The position numbers and the translations under genes are program-made. Shown one piece after another: positions 1 through 7,609 of a stretch of 60,479 nucleotides of DNA. The notes beneath the pieces were generated by a model. The model ran no database searches. It was not told where the DNA came from and saw only the letters and a list, made by a program, of their open reading frames with translations. Each line of letters opens with the position of its first letter. Within the stretch, counting starts at the first letter, position 1. The DNA is from an uncultured Clostridia bacterium (GTDB lineage Bacteria > Bacillota > Clostridia > Peptostreptococcales > Anaerovoracaceae): positions 1 through 60,479 of the forward strand of contig CAKQOE010000010.1 of the NCBI GenBank assembly GCA_934255545.1, given 5' to 3'.

Positions 1-2
1 CT

Positions 3-68
3 TTGTTTTTGGTAATTCCTGCAATTATTTTGTTCGTTATTGGTTTCGTTGTAAAGAAGAAACAGTAA
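3..68 (+). CDS. C-terminal end of a membrane protein (partial)
   Basis: One frame runs open from the window edge to a TAA. It encodes about 16 hydrophobic residues followed by a K-K-K-Q tail, which looks like a last membrane helix with a basic cytosolic end. The rest of the gene lies outside the window, so no family can be named. Confidence 0.55.
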   Translation: MFLVIPAIILFVIGFVVKKKQ

Positions 69-113
69 ACAATTCCAATTTGCCGAAATATCATAAAGAA
101 GTGGAGAGAGTAT

Positions 114-755
114 ATTATAAAGAGCAGACAATTAGAAATCATTCTATTTTTGAATGAGGTAAAGAAAACAACACTTAAGGAGCTTGCTGAAAAATTTGAG
201 GTCAGTAAGCGGACTATTATGAGGGACATTAATGTTATTTCAGCTTTAGGTGTTCCGATTGAGACTCAGCAGGGGTTTCAGGGCGGGGTGTCTATCACAT
301 ATTCCTATAAGTTCCAGCAAAGTTTATTTTCTCCATGCGAGATAGAAGATTTAATCATGGCGATCCACATTGCAGATCAAATAGGAAAAAGAAATGAGAA
401 AAGCAGCGTTGTAAAAAAATTGGAGTTATTGTTTCCTGAACTTGCGCAGCTAAAGGAACGGGATTTTACAGATTATTTGCAGATAGAGCTTTTTGACGAG
501 CCGATTTACAAAGAAAATTCGGTTTTTCAAAATATCAACCATGCATTTGACGAAGAATTATTCCTCCGATTACAGACAGACACGGAAATATTACACGTTG
601 CTCCGTTGAGCTATGCTCTGCGGACAACAGGGCTTTACCTATATGCAACCGATGGAAAGTAGAAGCTTACCTTTCCGCTTTCCGATATTATCTGCTGTGA
701 GGTAACTGAAAGGCCGTTTAACCGTGAGGAGTATCAAAAATTTTTATCTGATTAA
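114..755 (+). pseudogene. HTH (DeoR/YafY-type) regulator with WYL-like part, interrupted by an in-frame TAG
   Basis: The protein opens with a helix-turn-helix of the HTH_11 type (TLKELAEKF, then SKRTIMRDI), which binds DNA, and continues into a WYL-like ligand-sensing region. A TAG at 660-662 interrupts the frame after Y-A-T-D-G-K; the same frame then stays open for 30 more codons that look like the natural end of the domain (KLTFPLSDI...). The N-terminus is also odd. Family-typical residues (K-S-R-Q-L-E-I-I-L-F-L) lie upstream of the first TTG (150), behind a Shine-Dalgarno-like GGAGAG at 103-108, but the only codons at the right spacing are ATT (114) or ATA (117). The gene therefore looks damaged at both ends or needs non-standard initiation and readthrough. 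It precedes a MATE exporter it may once have controlled. Confidence 0.6.
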
Positions 756-790
756 AGGAAGGTGACGCAAGATGTCACCTTCCTTTTGTT
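754..790 (+). terminator. Rho-independent terminator
   Basis: A perfect 13-bp stem (aaaggaaggtgac, 754-766; complement 774-786) has a 7-nt loop and ends in a short T-rich tail. It overlaps the final stop codon of the damaged regulator, which supports 753-755 as the original end of that gene. Confidence 0.75.
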
Positions 791-816
791 AGGATAAAAG
801 ACGGAGGTGATTTTGT

Positions 817-2160
817 ATGGAACGAAATATTTATGATAGGAAATCCGTACATTCTTTGATACTTTACTTTTCTATACCGGCGATCGTTTCATTGATCGTG
901 GAAATCATGGCATCGGTTGTAGACACAGCTTTTGCAGGTCATCTTGGAGAAATTTCTATAGATGCTTTAACCGCTATGGGATTGCTTTCTCCAATACTGG
1001 GCATATATACTGCTGTTCAGGCATTATTTGCAGTGTCAACTGCTATTATGATTGCACGATACCTGACCTGTAAAGAGGTTCGGACAGAATATTTTCTGAC
1101 CGGTATGGGCATGACATTGATCTTAAGTGTAATGGTTTCAATTGGCTCTTTTCTGTTTATGCCTGAGCTATTATCTTTTTTGGGAGCTGAAGGGCAGGCT
1201 GCCATTTTGGCTGAAAAATATTTGCGTATTCAATTATTCAGCAATGTGTTCAGTGCGTTGGGTTATACTTTAACAAGCTGCATCAGGGCGTTCGGGTATC
1301 CTGCAATGGAAATGGGAATAACCAGTTTATCTGTAGTGGTGAATATTGTATTTAATGCCATTTTCGCGTTTGTCTTCGATTGGGGCTTTGCAGGGCTGGC
1401 TTGTGGTACTTTTGTAAGTGAGTTGTTTTGCTGCGCTCTGTCCGTTTTGTGGTTAAAGCATCATCAGTTTTTGAATCTGAAATGTGCGTTATCATGGGGA
1501 AAATTCAAGTCGCATACAGCGGAGCTTTTAAAATTGGGAATTGCTCAAACAATTATCCAATCCTTGGGAGGATGTACCACATTTTGCGTTAATCAAAGTT
1601 TAATGCTCTATACAACAATGAGTCATGTTGCAGTCTGGAATGTAGCTCAGCAAATTTATACTTTATTTCTGATGCCAATTGTTGGCATAACACAAGGTGT
1701 ACAGACGATCATTGCATATTTTGACGGACAGCAGGAAGAAGATAAAAGAAAGAAAACATTGGTCAGCACGATAGGATATACTGTTTTGTATGGGTTCATG
1801 GGAGTGGTGTTGATTTATGCCTTCGGTGCAAATATCCTGTCTGTATTTTCAAATTCGAGTGATGTATACCAATTAGGCAAGGAAGTCCTTCGTATTATTT
1901 TTTTGACGTTCCCGCTGATGGGAATATTTTATACGATTATGACATTGTATGAAGTGACAGGGCATGAAGGAAAGGCAGTATTTCTCATTTTGATGAGGCA
2001 GGTTATTTTAATGATTCCATTGGTGTTCTTGTTGCCCAAAATTATGCCGGGCTATCCGTTAGCAATTTTCTGTTCTGTTACGATTGCAGATATAATAGCG
2101 ATGATAACTAGCCTGACAGGATACGCAGGAGGACTTGATAAAAAAAATTTTCCTGCTTGA
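817..2160 (+). CDS. MATE family efflux transporter
   Basis: This 447-residue protein has about twelve hydrophobic segments, the usual size and layout of MATE exporters, which move drugs or toxic metabolites out of the cell in exchange for Na+ or H+. The N-terminal stretch (SIPAIVSLIVEIMASVVDTA) is typical of the first MATE helix, and a second, related half follows from about residue 230. The ATG at 817 is preceded by GGAGGTG at 802-808. The gene sits in AT-richer sequence than the rest of the window, together with the broken HTH regulator in front of it, which suggests acquired DNA. The substrate cannot be predicted. Confidence 0.92.
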   Translation: MERNIYDRKSVHSLILYFSIPAIVSLIVEIMASVVDTAFAGHLGEISIDALTAMGLLSPILGIYTAVQALFAVSTAIMIARYLTCKEVRTEYFLTGMGMTLILSVMVSIGSFLFMPELLSFLGAEGQAAILAEKYLRIQLFSNVFSALGYTLTSCIRAFGYPAMEMGITSLSVVVNIVFNAIFAFVFDWGFAGLACGTFVSELFCCALSVLWLKHHQFLNLKCALSWGKFKSHTAELLKLGIAQTIIQSLGGCTTFCVNQSLMLYTTMSHVAVWNVAQQIYTLFLMPIVGITQGVQTIIAYFDGQQEEDKRKKTLVSTIGYTVLYGFMGVVLIYAFGANILSVFSNSSDVYQLGKEVLRIIFLTFPLMGIFYTIMTLYEVTGHEGKAVFLILMRQVILMIPLVFLLPKIMPGYPLAIFCSVTIADIIAMITSLTGYAGGLDKKNFPA

Positions 2161-2227
2161 TAAGATATGACGGAACACGCAGATAAATTAAAATTTGTAG
2201 AATTCAAAAATTTAATATAAATGTGAG

Positions 2228-2267
2228 ATAGAGCGTATGAAAATAAAGTATACGTTCTATTTTTTTG
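2228..2267 (+). terminator. Rho-independent terminator of the MATE gene
   Basis: An 11-bp stem (2228-2238 with 2250-2260, one G-U pair) is followed by seven T residues. Confidence 0.8.
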
Positions 2268-2369
2268 CCTTTTGAGAAAAGTGATTAAAAAACTGAAGTG
2301 CGCCTCTACTTTTCGCAGGTTGTTAACATGTCTGCAGTGTTTTAGAATGCAGATATGGAGGTGGAAAAA

Positions 2370-3041
2370 ATGAATCAGTATATAACAGGCGCGGCCATAA
2401 AGGGGCTGCGCGAAAGAAACGGTATGACACAGCTGCAGCTGGCCGAAAGACTTGGCGTAAGCGATAAGACGGTATCGAAGTGGGAAACAGGTAAGGGGTA
2501 TCCGGATATAACTCTTATGGAACCGATAGCGAATGCGTTTTCAGTATCTGTGCCGGAGTTGATGTCAGGAAATACAGTCAGTAACTCAAATGTATCGGCA
2601 AATATGATGCGTTCGCGGTTTTATGTGTGCCCGGTGTGCGGAAATGTGCTGCACAGCATGGGAGAAGCGGTTATACATTGTCATGGAGTGCTGCTGCAGC
2701 CTGAGGAGCCGGAGGAAACTGACGAGAGGCATAAAATATTTGTGGAGCGTGATGCGGACGAGTATTATGTGCGTATAGAGCATGAAATGTCAAAAAAACA
2801 TTATATTTCATTTATAGCGGCAGTATCTCCCGATAAAATGCAGCTGATAAAGCTGTATCCTGAAGGAAGTGCAGAGGCACGCTTTAAGACGAACGGAGTA
2901 AAAAAGCTGTTTTTTTACTGCAACCAAAGCGAACTTTTCTCACTTGACATAATAAAAGGCATAGATGACAGAAAAAGCGGGTATGATAACTCACATGAGC
3001 GAAGAAAAATGGAAGAAACGGCAAAAAAGCTGTTTGGATAA
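2370..3041 (+). CDS. XRE-type regulator fused to a desulfoferrodoxin/superoxide reductase-like domain
   Basis: Residues 5-65 form an XRE/Cro-type helix-turn-helix (GMTQLQLAERLGVSDKTVSK). From about residue 82 there is a desulforedoxin-like knuckle (C-P-V-C-G), then a superoxide-reductase-like domain with EHEMSKKHYI, which matches the H-P-M...H-Y-I iron-site region of that family, and a late F-Y-C-N segment. In true superoxide reductases the last ligands are C-N-x-H; here the His is replaced (CNQSEL), so one iron ligand appears lost. The domain may sense redox or metal rather than catalyse. The upstream ATG at 2355 is less likely than 2370, because GGAGGTGG at 2358-2365 is placed to serve 2370. 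The target genes are not obvious. Confidence 0.82.
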   Translation: MNQYITGAAIKGLRERNGMTQLQLAERLGVSDKTVSKWETGKGYPDITLMEPIANAFSVSVPELMSGNTVSNSNVSANMMRSRFYVCPVCGNVLHSMGEAVIHCHGVLLQPEEPEETDERHKIFVERDADEYYVRIEHEMSKKHYISFIAAVSPDKMQLIKLYPEGSAEARFKTNGVKKLFFYCNQSELFSLDIIKGIDDRKSGYDNSHERRKMEETAKKLFG

Positions 3042-3058
3042 CACGCGCCCGGCGCGTG
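3042..3058. repeat. Small GC hairpin, CCG-loop class
   Basis: A 7-bp stem (cacgcgc/gcgcgtg) closes a CCG loop. It is one of at least eleven 15-17 bp intergenic hairpins in the window with this loop and a different stem. Confidence 0.8.
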
Positions 3059-3126
3059 CCGTTAATGTCTGCTATTCGGAAATTATCGGAAATCAAATTG
3101 CGATTATGACCGCTGAATGATATACT
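3042..3126 (+). repeat. Copy 1 of an 85-bp duplicated promoter-bearing repeat
   Basis: These 85 bases match 3740-3824 with 7 differences by eye. The repeat starts with a GC hairpin, contains tcggaaat twice, and ends in a TATACT -10 box. This copy has no gene behind it; it is joined to an internal scrap of the ATPase gene. Confidence 0.9.
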
Positions 3127-3204
3127 GGTGAAGCTGTGCAGGCATCACTTAATATGGATATTATCTATCCGAGGATCACAGACGGAACAGACAGTATTTT
3201 CAGT
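3127..3204 (+). pseudogene. 78-bp fragment of the HTH-AAA-PD(D/E)XK gene
   Basis: The 78 bases equal 5043-5120, inside the gene at 3846-5699, with a single difference seen by eye (atct for attt). The fragment begins right at the end of the duplicated promoter repeat and ends in AT-rich sequence. It is best read as what remains of a second copy of that gene after a large internal deletion. Confidence 0.85.
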
Positions 3205-3373
3205 ATATAGTATATATATGGTGTAAAATAATTTGGCTTATTGACCCGCAGCGGCATAGAAACATAATGAGGTGTAACACTTATGGAATGCTTTGAAAGT
3301 GAATATCTTGACAGGAGAGTCACGGAAGAGTAATCGTTTAATTATTATCCCAGAAGAGGTGTTGAAATTAAAA

Positions 3374-3664
3374 ATGGAAAAGAAATACAGATCTGTGTTG
3401 ATTTTAGGCATTGTAAATGTTATATTACCGGTGATTTCTGTGCTTTCGCATAGAGGCTTGTTTGGAACGGTTCACGATGCATGGAAGTTTATCTGGGTTG
3501 CAGTTGTAATGATCATATTACCATATATATCGACATTGGCCGGAATTATTATAGGAAGCATACAATTAAAGAAAACAACGGCAAAATCTGTAAAGGCGGG
3601 TTTGCTGCTTTCATGTACAGGCTTAATGATGCATTTGATTTTTCGGTTTGTTTTAAAGCTATAA
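3374..3664 (+). CDS. Small membrane protein of unknown function
   Basis: This 96-residue product has about three hydrophobic segments (SVLILGIVNVILPVISVL; WKFIWVAVVMIILPYISTLA; GLLLSCTGLMMHLIFRFV) and basic loops. I do not recognise a family. I start it at ATG 3374 because GAGGTG at 3356-3361 lies in front; an in-frame extension back to 3293 would lack a binding site. It sits between the two copies of the 85-bp repeat, so it may have moved with them. Confidence 0.55.
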   Translation: MEKKYRSVLILGIVNVILPVISVLSHRGLFGTVHDAWKFIWVAVVMIILPYISTLAGIIIGSIQLKKTTAKSVKAGLLLSCTGLMMHLIFRFVLKL

Positions 3665-3693
3665 AATAGTATATATCAATAAATACAGTAAAT

Positions 3694-3729
3694 AAAGCGC
3701 GGCGCAGCAGATAAACACCGCGCTTTTTT
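3694..3729 (+). terminator. Rho-independent terminator
   Basis: A 9-bp stem (aaagcgcgg/ccgcgcttt) is followed by a T-run. A near-identical stem recurs after the next gene at 5726-5754. Confidence 0.75.
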
Positions 3730-3739
3730 ACAATGATAT

Positions 3740-3756
3740 CACGCGCCCGGCGCGTG
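3740..3756. repeat. Small GC hairpin, CCG-loop class
   Basis: The stem is cacgcgc/gcgcgtg with loop CCG, identical to the one at 3042-3058 because it lies inside the duplicated block. Confidence 0.8.
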
Positions 3757-3795
3757 CAGCTGATGTCCGCTATTCGGAAATTATCGGAAATTAAA

Positions 3796-3824
3796 TTGTG
3801 ATTATGACCGCTTAATGATATACT
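3796..3824 (+). promoter_or_regulatory. Sigma-A type promoter of the HTH-AAA gene
   Basis: TTGTGA (3796-3801) is separated by 17 bases from TATACT (3819-3824). It lies 21 bases before the start codon. The duplicated copy keeps TTGCGA-17-TATACT. Confidence 0.6.
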
Positions 3825-3845
3825 ATTTCCGAAAGAGGTGATCGT

Positions 3846-5699
3846 ATGACCGATACAAGATATTATTCCAGCAAAGAGGCAGCTGAATTGTTGGGTCTGT
3901 CTGTCAGAAGAGTTGTTGGACTTTGTAACAGTGGGAAACTCAATGGTGCATTTCAGGAGGGGCGAGGATGGAAAATTCCGGAAGTAACAGTCAGAATGTA
4001 TTTGAGAGATGTACAGGGTAAAGATAAAGAAGAAGAAATGCTTGCCTGTGCTGTCGGAAATACATCTTATATCGATGTTGTCAGCAACAGTTATTATGTA
4101 GATAAAACACTTCTGATACGGGAACTGATAGATGAACAAGTGCCTGTTATTCTGTTTACAAGACCGAGAAGATTCGGAAAAACACTGGCTATGGATATGA
4201 TCAAGACGTTCTTCGAGAAATCGGAAGAAGATACTTCCGTATATTTTAAGGATAAAAAAATCTGGGAATGTGGCGAAAAATACCAGGTACTGCAGGGAAA
4301 ATTTCCTGTAATATCCATAACCTTCAAAGATGCGAAATTTCCAAACTGGACAAATACTCTGGAAGCTGTCAAAAATATCATTCGCGATGAATATATGCGC
4401 CATGAGGAATTATTTGACAGTGAGCGTCTCAACGTTGTAGAGCATGATTATCTGTCAAAAATGCAGACCGGGGCACTTAACGAAGTAGAGTATGCAAGAT
4501 CTCTGCTTAATCTGGGACGAATGCTTGAGAAACATCATAAATCGAAAGTGGTTATACTGATCGATGAATATGATACTCCGATTCAGCAGGGGCATTCAAA
4601 AGGATTCTATAACGAAGTAATTACTTTTATGCGTAATTTCATGTCAGGAGGATTGAAGGACAATTCATCGTTGGCATTTGGTGTTCTTACCGGAATACTG
4701 CGAGTTTCCAAGGAAAATCTGTTCAGCGGGCTGAATAATCCGGTCGTTAATTCTGTTTTGGATGAAAAATACAGTGAATACTTTGGTTTTACAACAGATG
4801 AAGCAGAAGAGATGGCACAATATTACGGCAAGCAGGAAAAAATTACAGAACTTCGGGAATGGTATGATGGGTATCGTTTTGGTAAAACGGATATATATAA
4901 TCCGTGGTCGGTTGTAAACTATTTCTATAATAACTGTCGTGTAAAACCGTATTGGACAAATACAAGTGATAATGAGATAATTCATGAGATCATGACATCA
5001 CTTACACCGGATATCGCGCAAGCGCTTTTTTCATTGATTCAAGGTGAAGCTGTGCAGGCATCACTTAATATGGATATTATTTATCCGAGGATCACAGACG
5101 GAACAGACAGTATTTTCAGTTTCCTGTTGATTGCAGGCTATCTCAAGCCTGTAAGTGATGCTGTTGAAACCGAATTCGGCACATTTACTGAGCTGGCCTT
5201 GCCCAATAAAGAAATACGCAGGGTATATAATACAGAGATCCTCTCATGGCTGAGAGAAACTGTAGATGGAAATGTGATGGCCGGATTGGAAAAAGCTCTT
5301 TATCAGAATGACGGAGCAAAGCTCAAAGAGTCATTGCGTAAATATATGGTCACATGCATCAGTAGTTTTGATGGAGCTTCAGAGAGTTTCTACCATGGAA
5401 TGATGCTGGGACTTGCAGCCGGGATGTCAGGCAGGTATTTTATTCGTTCCAACAGAGAATCGGGAGACGGAAGATTGGATCTTGTACTGGAGCCAAAGAT
5501 CAAGTCACTTCCGGGCATCATCTTTGAATTCAAAGCAGAAAAAGACGAAAGTGATCTGATTGCTGCTGCAGAAAGAGCCTTGAAACAAATCGACAGAAAG
5601 CTGTATGATACGGAACTGAAATCAAGAGGCATCACTGAAATAGTAAAATACGGGATCGCATTTGCCGGAAAGAAGGTAGAAGTGGCAATGTCCGTGTGA
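3846..5699 (+). CDS. HTH-AAA ATPase-like-PD(D/E)XK nuclease-like protein (DUF1703 type)
   Basis: Residues 1-55 form a MerR/excisionase-like helix-turn-helix (YYSSKEAAELLGLSVRRV) ending in a wing (GRGWKIPEVTVRMYL). An AAA-ATPase-like domain follows, with a Walker A loop (RPRRFGKT, about residue 104) and a Walker B strand (VVILIDEYDTPI, about residue 237). The C-terminus is a PD(D/E)XK nuclease-like fold with G-R-L-D and E-F-K as likely active-site residues. Such ATPase-nuclease proteins are common, often multi-copy, and poorly understood; mobile-element or defence roles have been suggested. The N-terminal DNA-binding module is the less usual part. RBS AGAGGTGAT precedes ATG 3846. A second copy has been deleted just upstream (3042-3204). 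Confidence 0.88.
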   Translation: MTDTRYYSSKEAAELLGLSVRRVVGLCNSGKLNGAFQEGRGWKIPEVTVRMYLRDVQGKDKEEEMLACAVGNTSYIDVVSNSYYVDKTLLIRELIDEQVPVILFTRPRRFGKTLAMDMIKTFFEKSEEDTSVYFKDKKIWECGEKYQVLQGKFPVISITFKDAKFPNWTNTLEAVKNIIRDEYMRHEELFDSERLNVVEHDYLSKMQTGALNEVEYARSLLNLGRMLEKHHKSKVVILIDEYDTPIQQGHSKGFYNEVITFMRNFMSGGLKDNSSLAFGVLTGILRVSKENLFSGLNNPVVNSVLDEKYSEYFGFTTDEAEEMAQYYGKQEKITELREWYDGYRFGKTDIYNPWSVVNYFYNNCRVKPYWTNTSDNEIIHEIMTSLTPDIAQALFSLIQGEAVQASLNMDIIYPRITDGTDSIFSFLLIAGYLKPVSDAVETEFGTFTELALPNKEIRRVYNTEILSWLRETVDGNVMAGLEKALYQNDGAKLKESLRKYMVTCISSFDGASESFYHGMMLGLAAGMSGRYFIRSNRESGDGRLDLVLEPKIKSLPGIIFEFKAEKDESDLIAAAERALKQIDRKLYDTELKSRGITEIVKYGIAFAGKKVEVAMSV

Positions 5700-5725
5700 T
5701 AAATAGATCATATGCGAATAAATAA

Positions 5726-5754
5726 AGCGCGGCGAGTCAGTAAAACGCCGCGCT
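5726..5754 (+). terminator. Hairpin after the HTH-AAA gene, weak terminator
   Basis: A 9-bp stem (agcgcggcg/cgccgcgct) has a poor T tail. It resembles the terminator at 3694. Confidence 0.45.
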
Positions 5755-5838
5755 GTCATTTGAACGCTCTGAGCACTTATCAACGTAAACATGAGATAAT
5801 GACATGATATCGCAATTGTGCTAAAATAGCATAAATGC

Positions 5839-5865
5839 AGCGCCGAGTCCTGCTCGGCGCTTTTT
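5839..5865 (+). terminator. Rho-independent terminator
   Basis: A 9-bp stem (agcgccgag/ctcggcgct) with a 5-base loop is followed by TTTTT. Confidence 0.75.
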
Positions 5866-5902
5866 CATTTTTTAATATATTTATCTGTAGATATATGTTA
5901 TG

Positions 5903-5936
5903 CGTACGATATCGGGCCGCGCAGCCCGGGTCCGTA
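5903..5936. repeat. Two-step GC-rich palindrome
   Basis: Outer arms gtacg/cgtac enclose inner arms cgggc/gcccg. It lies 33 bases before the esterase start codon, so it would be in the leader if transcription begins upstream. Confidence 0.5.
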
Positions 5937-5968
5937 CAGGCATGTATATATAATGGAAGGAAATAAAA

Positions 5969-7519
5969 ATGGCAACAGCAAGGACGAAATACGGGATCGT
6001 ATCAGGCATAGAAGAAACAGGCGGGGTACACGCATTCCTCGGTATCCCATACGCTAAGCCTCCTGTGGGAGAGCTGAGATTCAGACCGCCTCAGGAGCCC
6101 GAAAACTGGTCGGGCGTAAGGGAATGCAAGTCATACGGCGCGCCGTCGCTTCAGTTAGTGACTGATAACCACAGGACGACGGCAAAGGTACTAAGTATAT
6201 CGGACGAGGACTGCCTGTACCTCAATATACGCACAAAAGCTCCGCTTGCCGCAGCGGCGACCGGCGCAAAAAATATGAATGAAGCGAAGAATGACGCGCC
6301 TGTAGACCGCACAGCGAAGCTCCCTGTATATGTTTTCATACACGGAGGCGCGTATGAAACAGGCGGCGGAAATATGCGCCAGTACGAAGGCCAGGCCTTC
6401 GCAGAGGATGATATCGTTTACGTTAATATAAATTACCGCCTCGGTATATTCGGAGCGCTGGCTCTCGATACGCTTCGCGCGGAATCGGGCGTTACAGGAT
6501 GCCTTCAGGTGCTAGACGCGGCGCAGGCTGTAAAATGGATACACGAGAACATAGAAGCCTTCGGCGGCGACCCGGACAATATAACTGTCGGCGGCGAATC
6601 GGCAGGCGCGTTTACGGTATCGGTGCTTATGTGCATGCCGGAGCTCAAGGGTATGTTCAGACGCTGCATCCTGGAAAGCGGAAGCATCAGAGCAGGTATA
6701 ACATCTGCATTTTACGGTCACGGAAATCCTCGCTCGGCAGTAGAGCGCAGCCGCATCGTCATAGCGGACCTCAGCTGCGACGACACGCCGGAAGGTCTGG
6801 AAAAGCTCAGAAACATTCCTGCAGAAGAGTTATTATATAACTGGCATTTTGATAAGAACGGAGATCAGCGCGGCTTCAGTTCAAATCCTGTCCTTGACGG
6901 CCTGCTTTTCAAAGGCGACTGCATGCCCGATCCTCGCGCACAGACTCCGAACCCTGTAGACCTGCTTTTCGGATTCAATACAAATGAAGGAACGATGTTC
7001 GCTGACCCGGCTGCTACGCCTGCCGATTACGAAGAAAAGCTGCGCATAATGTTCCCGGAGCACTGGCAGGAAATACTAGCAAAATACCCGGTCGATGCAG
7101 AGCATACGCCGTGGCAGCGCCTTTCAGATATATACGGCCTGCAGAAATTCCAGGGAGCGATGCTCCCGTACGCCGACGTACTGGCAGAAATGGGAAATTC
7201 AGTCTATGCATATCATTTTGATTATATGACCGACCGCCTGAGAAAAGAAGGTCTCGGCGTAAGGCACATAGCAGAGCTTCCGTTCGTATTCAACTGCTTC
7301 CTGAACGTAGTCGGCGCGGACGATGAGAAAGGCAACAAAATGTCGCGCGTCATGCACTCCGCGTGGTCGAGTTTTATAAAAACAGGCGACCCGTCGCGCG
7401 GCTGGGAAAAGTATACGCCGGCCGCGCGCCGCGCGATGTGCTTCTCGGCGGAGGGCATAGTTTTCCGCGACATAGACCGTGTAGAAGAAATGCTCTGGAT
7501 CGACGGTCTGCTGAAATAA
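5969..7519 (+). CDS. Carboxylesterase/lipase family protein (type B)
   Basis: This is a 516-residue alpha/beta hydrolase of the carboxylesterase type B family, which cleaves esters of small organic acids. Visible marks are the N-terminal GIPYAKPPVGELRFRPP, the oxyanion loop HGGAYETGGG, the nucleophile serine in G-E-S-A-G (about residue 210), an acidic residue in F-N-T-N-E-G-T (about 339) and the histidine in GVRHIAELPFVFN (about 432). No signal peptide is seen, so it is probably cytosolic. The start is ATG 5969 with GGAAGGAA in front. The gene stands alone, with terminators before it and a convergent gene after it. The natural substrate is unknown. Confidence 0.9.
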   Translation: MATARTKYGIVSGIEETGGVHAFLGIPYAKPPVGELRFRPPQEPENWSGVRECKSYGAPSLQLVTDNHRTTAKVLSISDEDCLYLNIRTKAPLAAAATGAKNMNEAKNDAPVDRTAKLPVYVFIHGGAYETGGGNMRQYEGQAFAEDDIVYVNINYRLGIFGALALDTLRAESGVTGCLQVLDAAQAVKWIHENIEAFGGDPDNITVGGESAGAFTVSVLMCMPELKGMFRRCILESGSIRAGITSAFYGHGNPRSAVERSRIVIADLSCDDTPEGLEKLRNIPAEELLYNWHFDKNGDQRGFSSNPVLDGLLFKGDCMPDPRAQTPNPVDLLFGFNTNEGTMFADPAATPADYEEKLRIMFPEHWQEILAKYPVDAEHTPWQRLSDIYGLQKFQGAMLPYADVLAEMGNSVYAYHFDYMTDRLRKEGLGVRHIAELPFVFNCFLNVVGADDEKGNKMSRVMHSAWSSFIKTGDPSRGWEKYTPAARRAMCFSAEGIVFRDIDRVEEMLWIDGLLK

Positions 7520-7551
7520 CAGATAAATACAGTAAATAATTTTAAAGCGAT

Positions 7552-7567
7552 CGTGCGTCACCGCACG
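7552..7567. repeat. Small GC hairpin, TCAC-loop class
   Basis: A 6-bp stem (cgtgcg/cgcacg) closes a TCAC loop, between the convergent esterase and oxidoreductase genes. It is one of seven such elements in the window. Confidence 0.75.
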
Positions 7568-7609
7568 CGCAGGCTGCCGCCGGTATCCTGAAAGCTGTAA
7601 AATAAAGCC

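Larger units (their letters stand above)
3740..3824 (+). repeat. Copy 2 of the 85-bp promoter-bearing repeat
   Basis: This is the partner of 3042-3126. This copy still drives an intact gene: it ends at the -10 box of the 3846 gene. Confidence 0.9.

Noticed and set aside
3549..4403. 284-codon antisense frame over the HTH-AAA gene
   Set aside because: It is the mirror of a well-supported coding region with clear Walker motifs; no family features.
5700..5968. A recurring gatatc next to GC hairpins (3734, 5907, 14144, 23218) as part of the element
   Set aside because: It is present at only some hairpins and also elsewhere; too weak to include in the motif.
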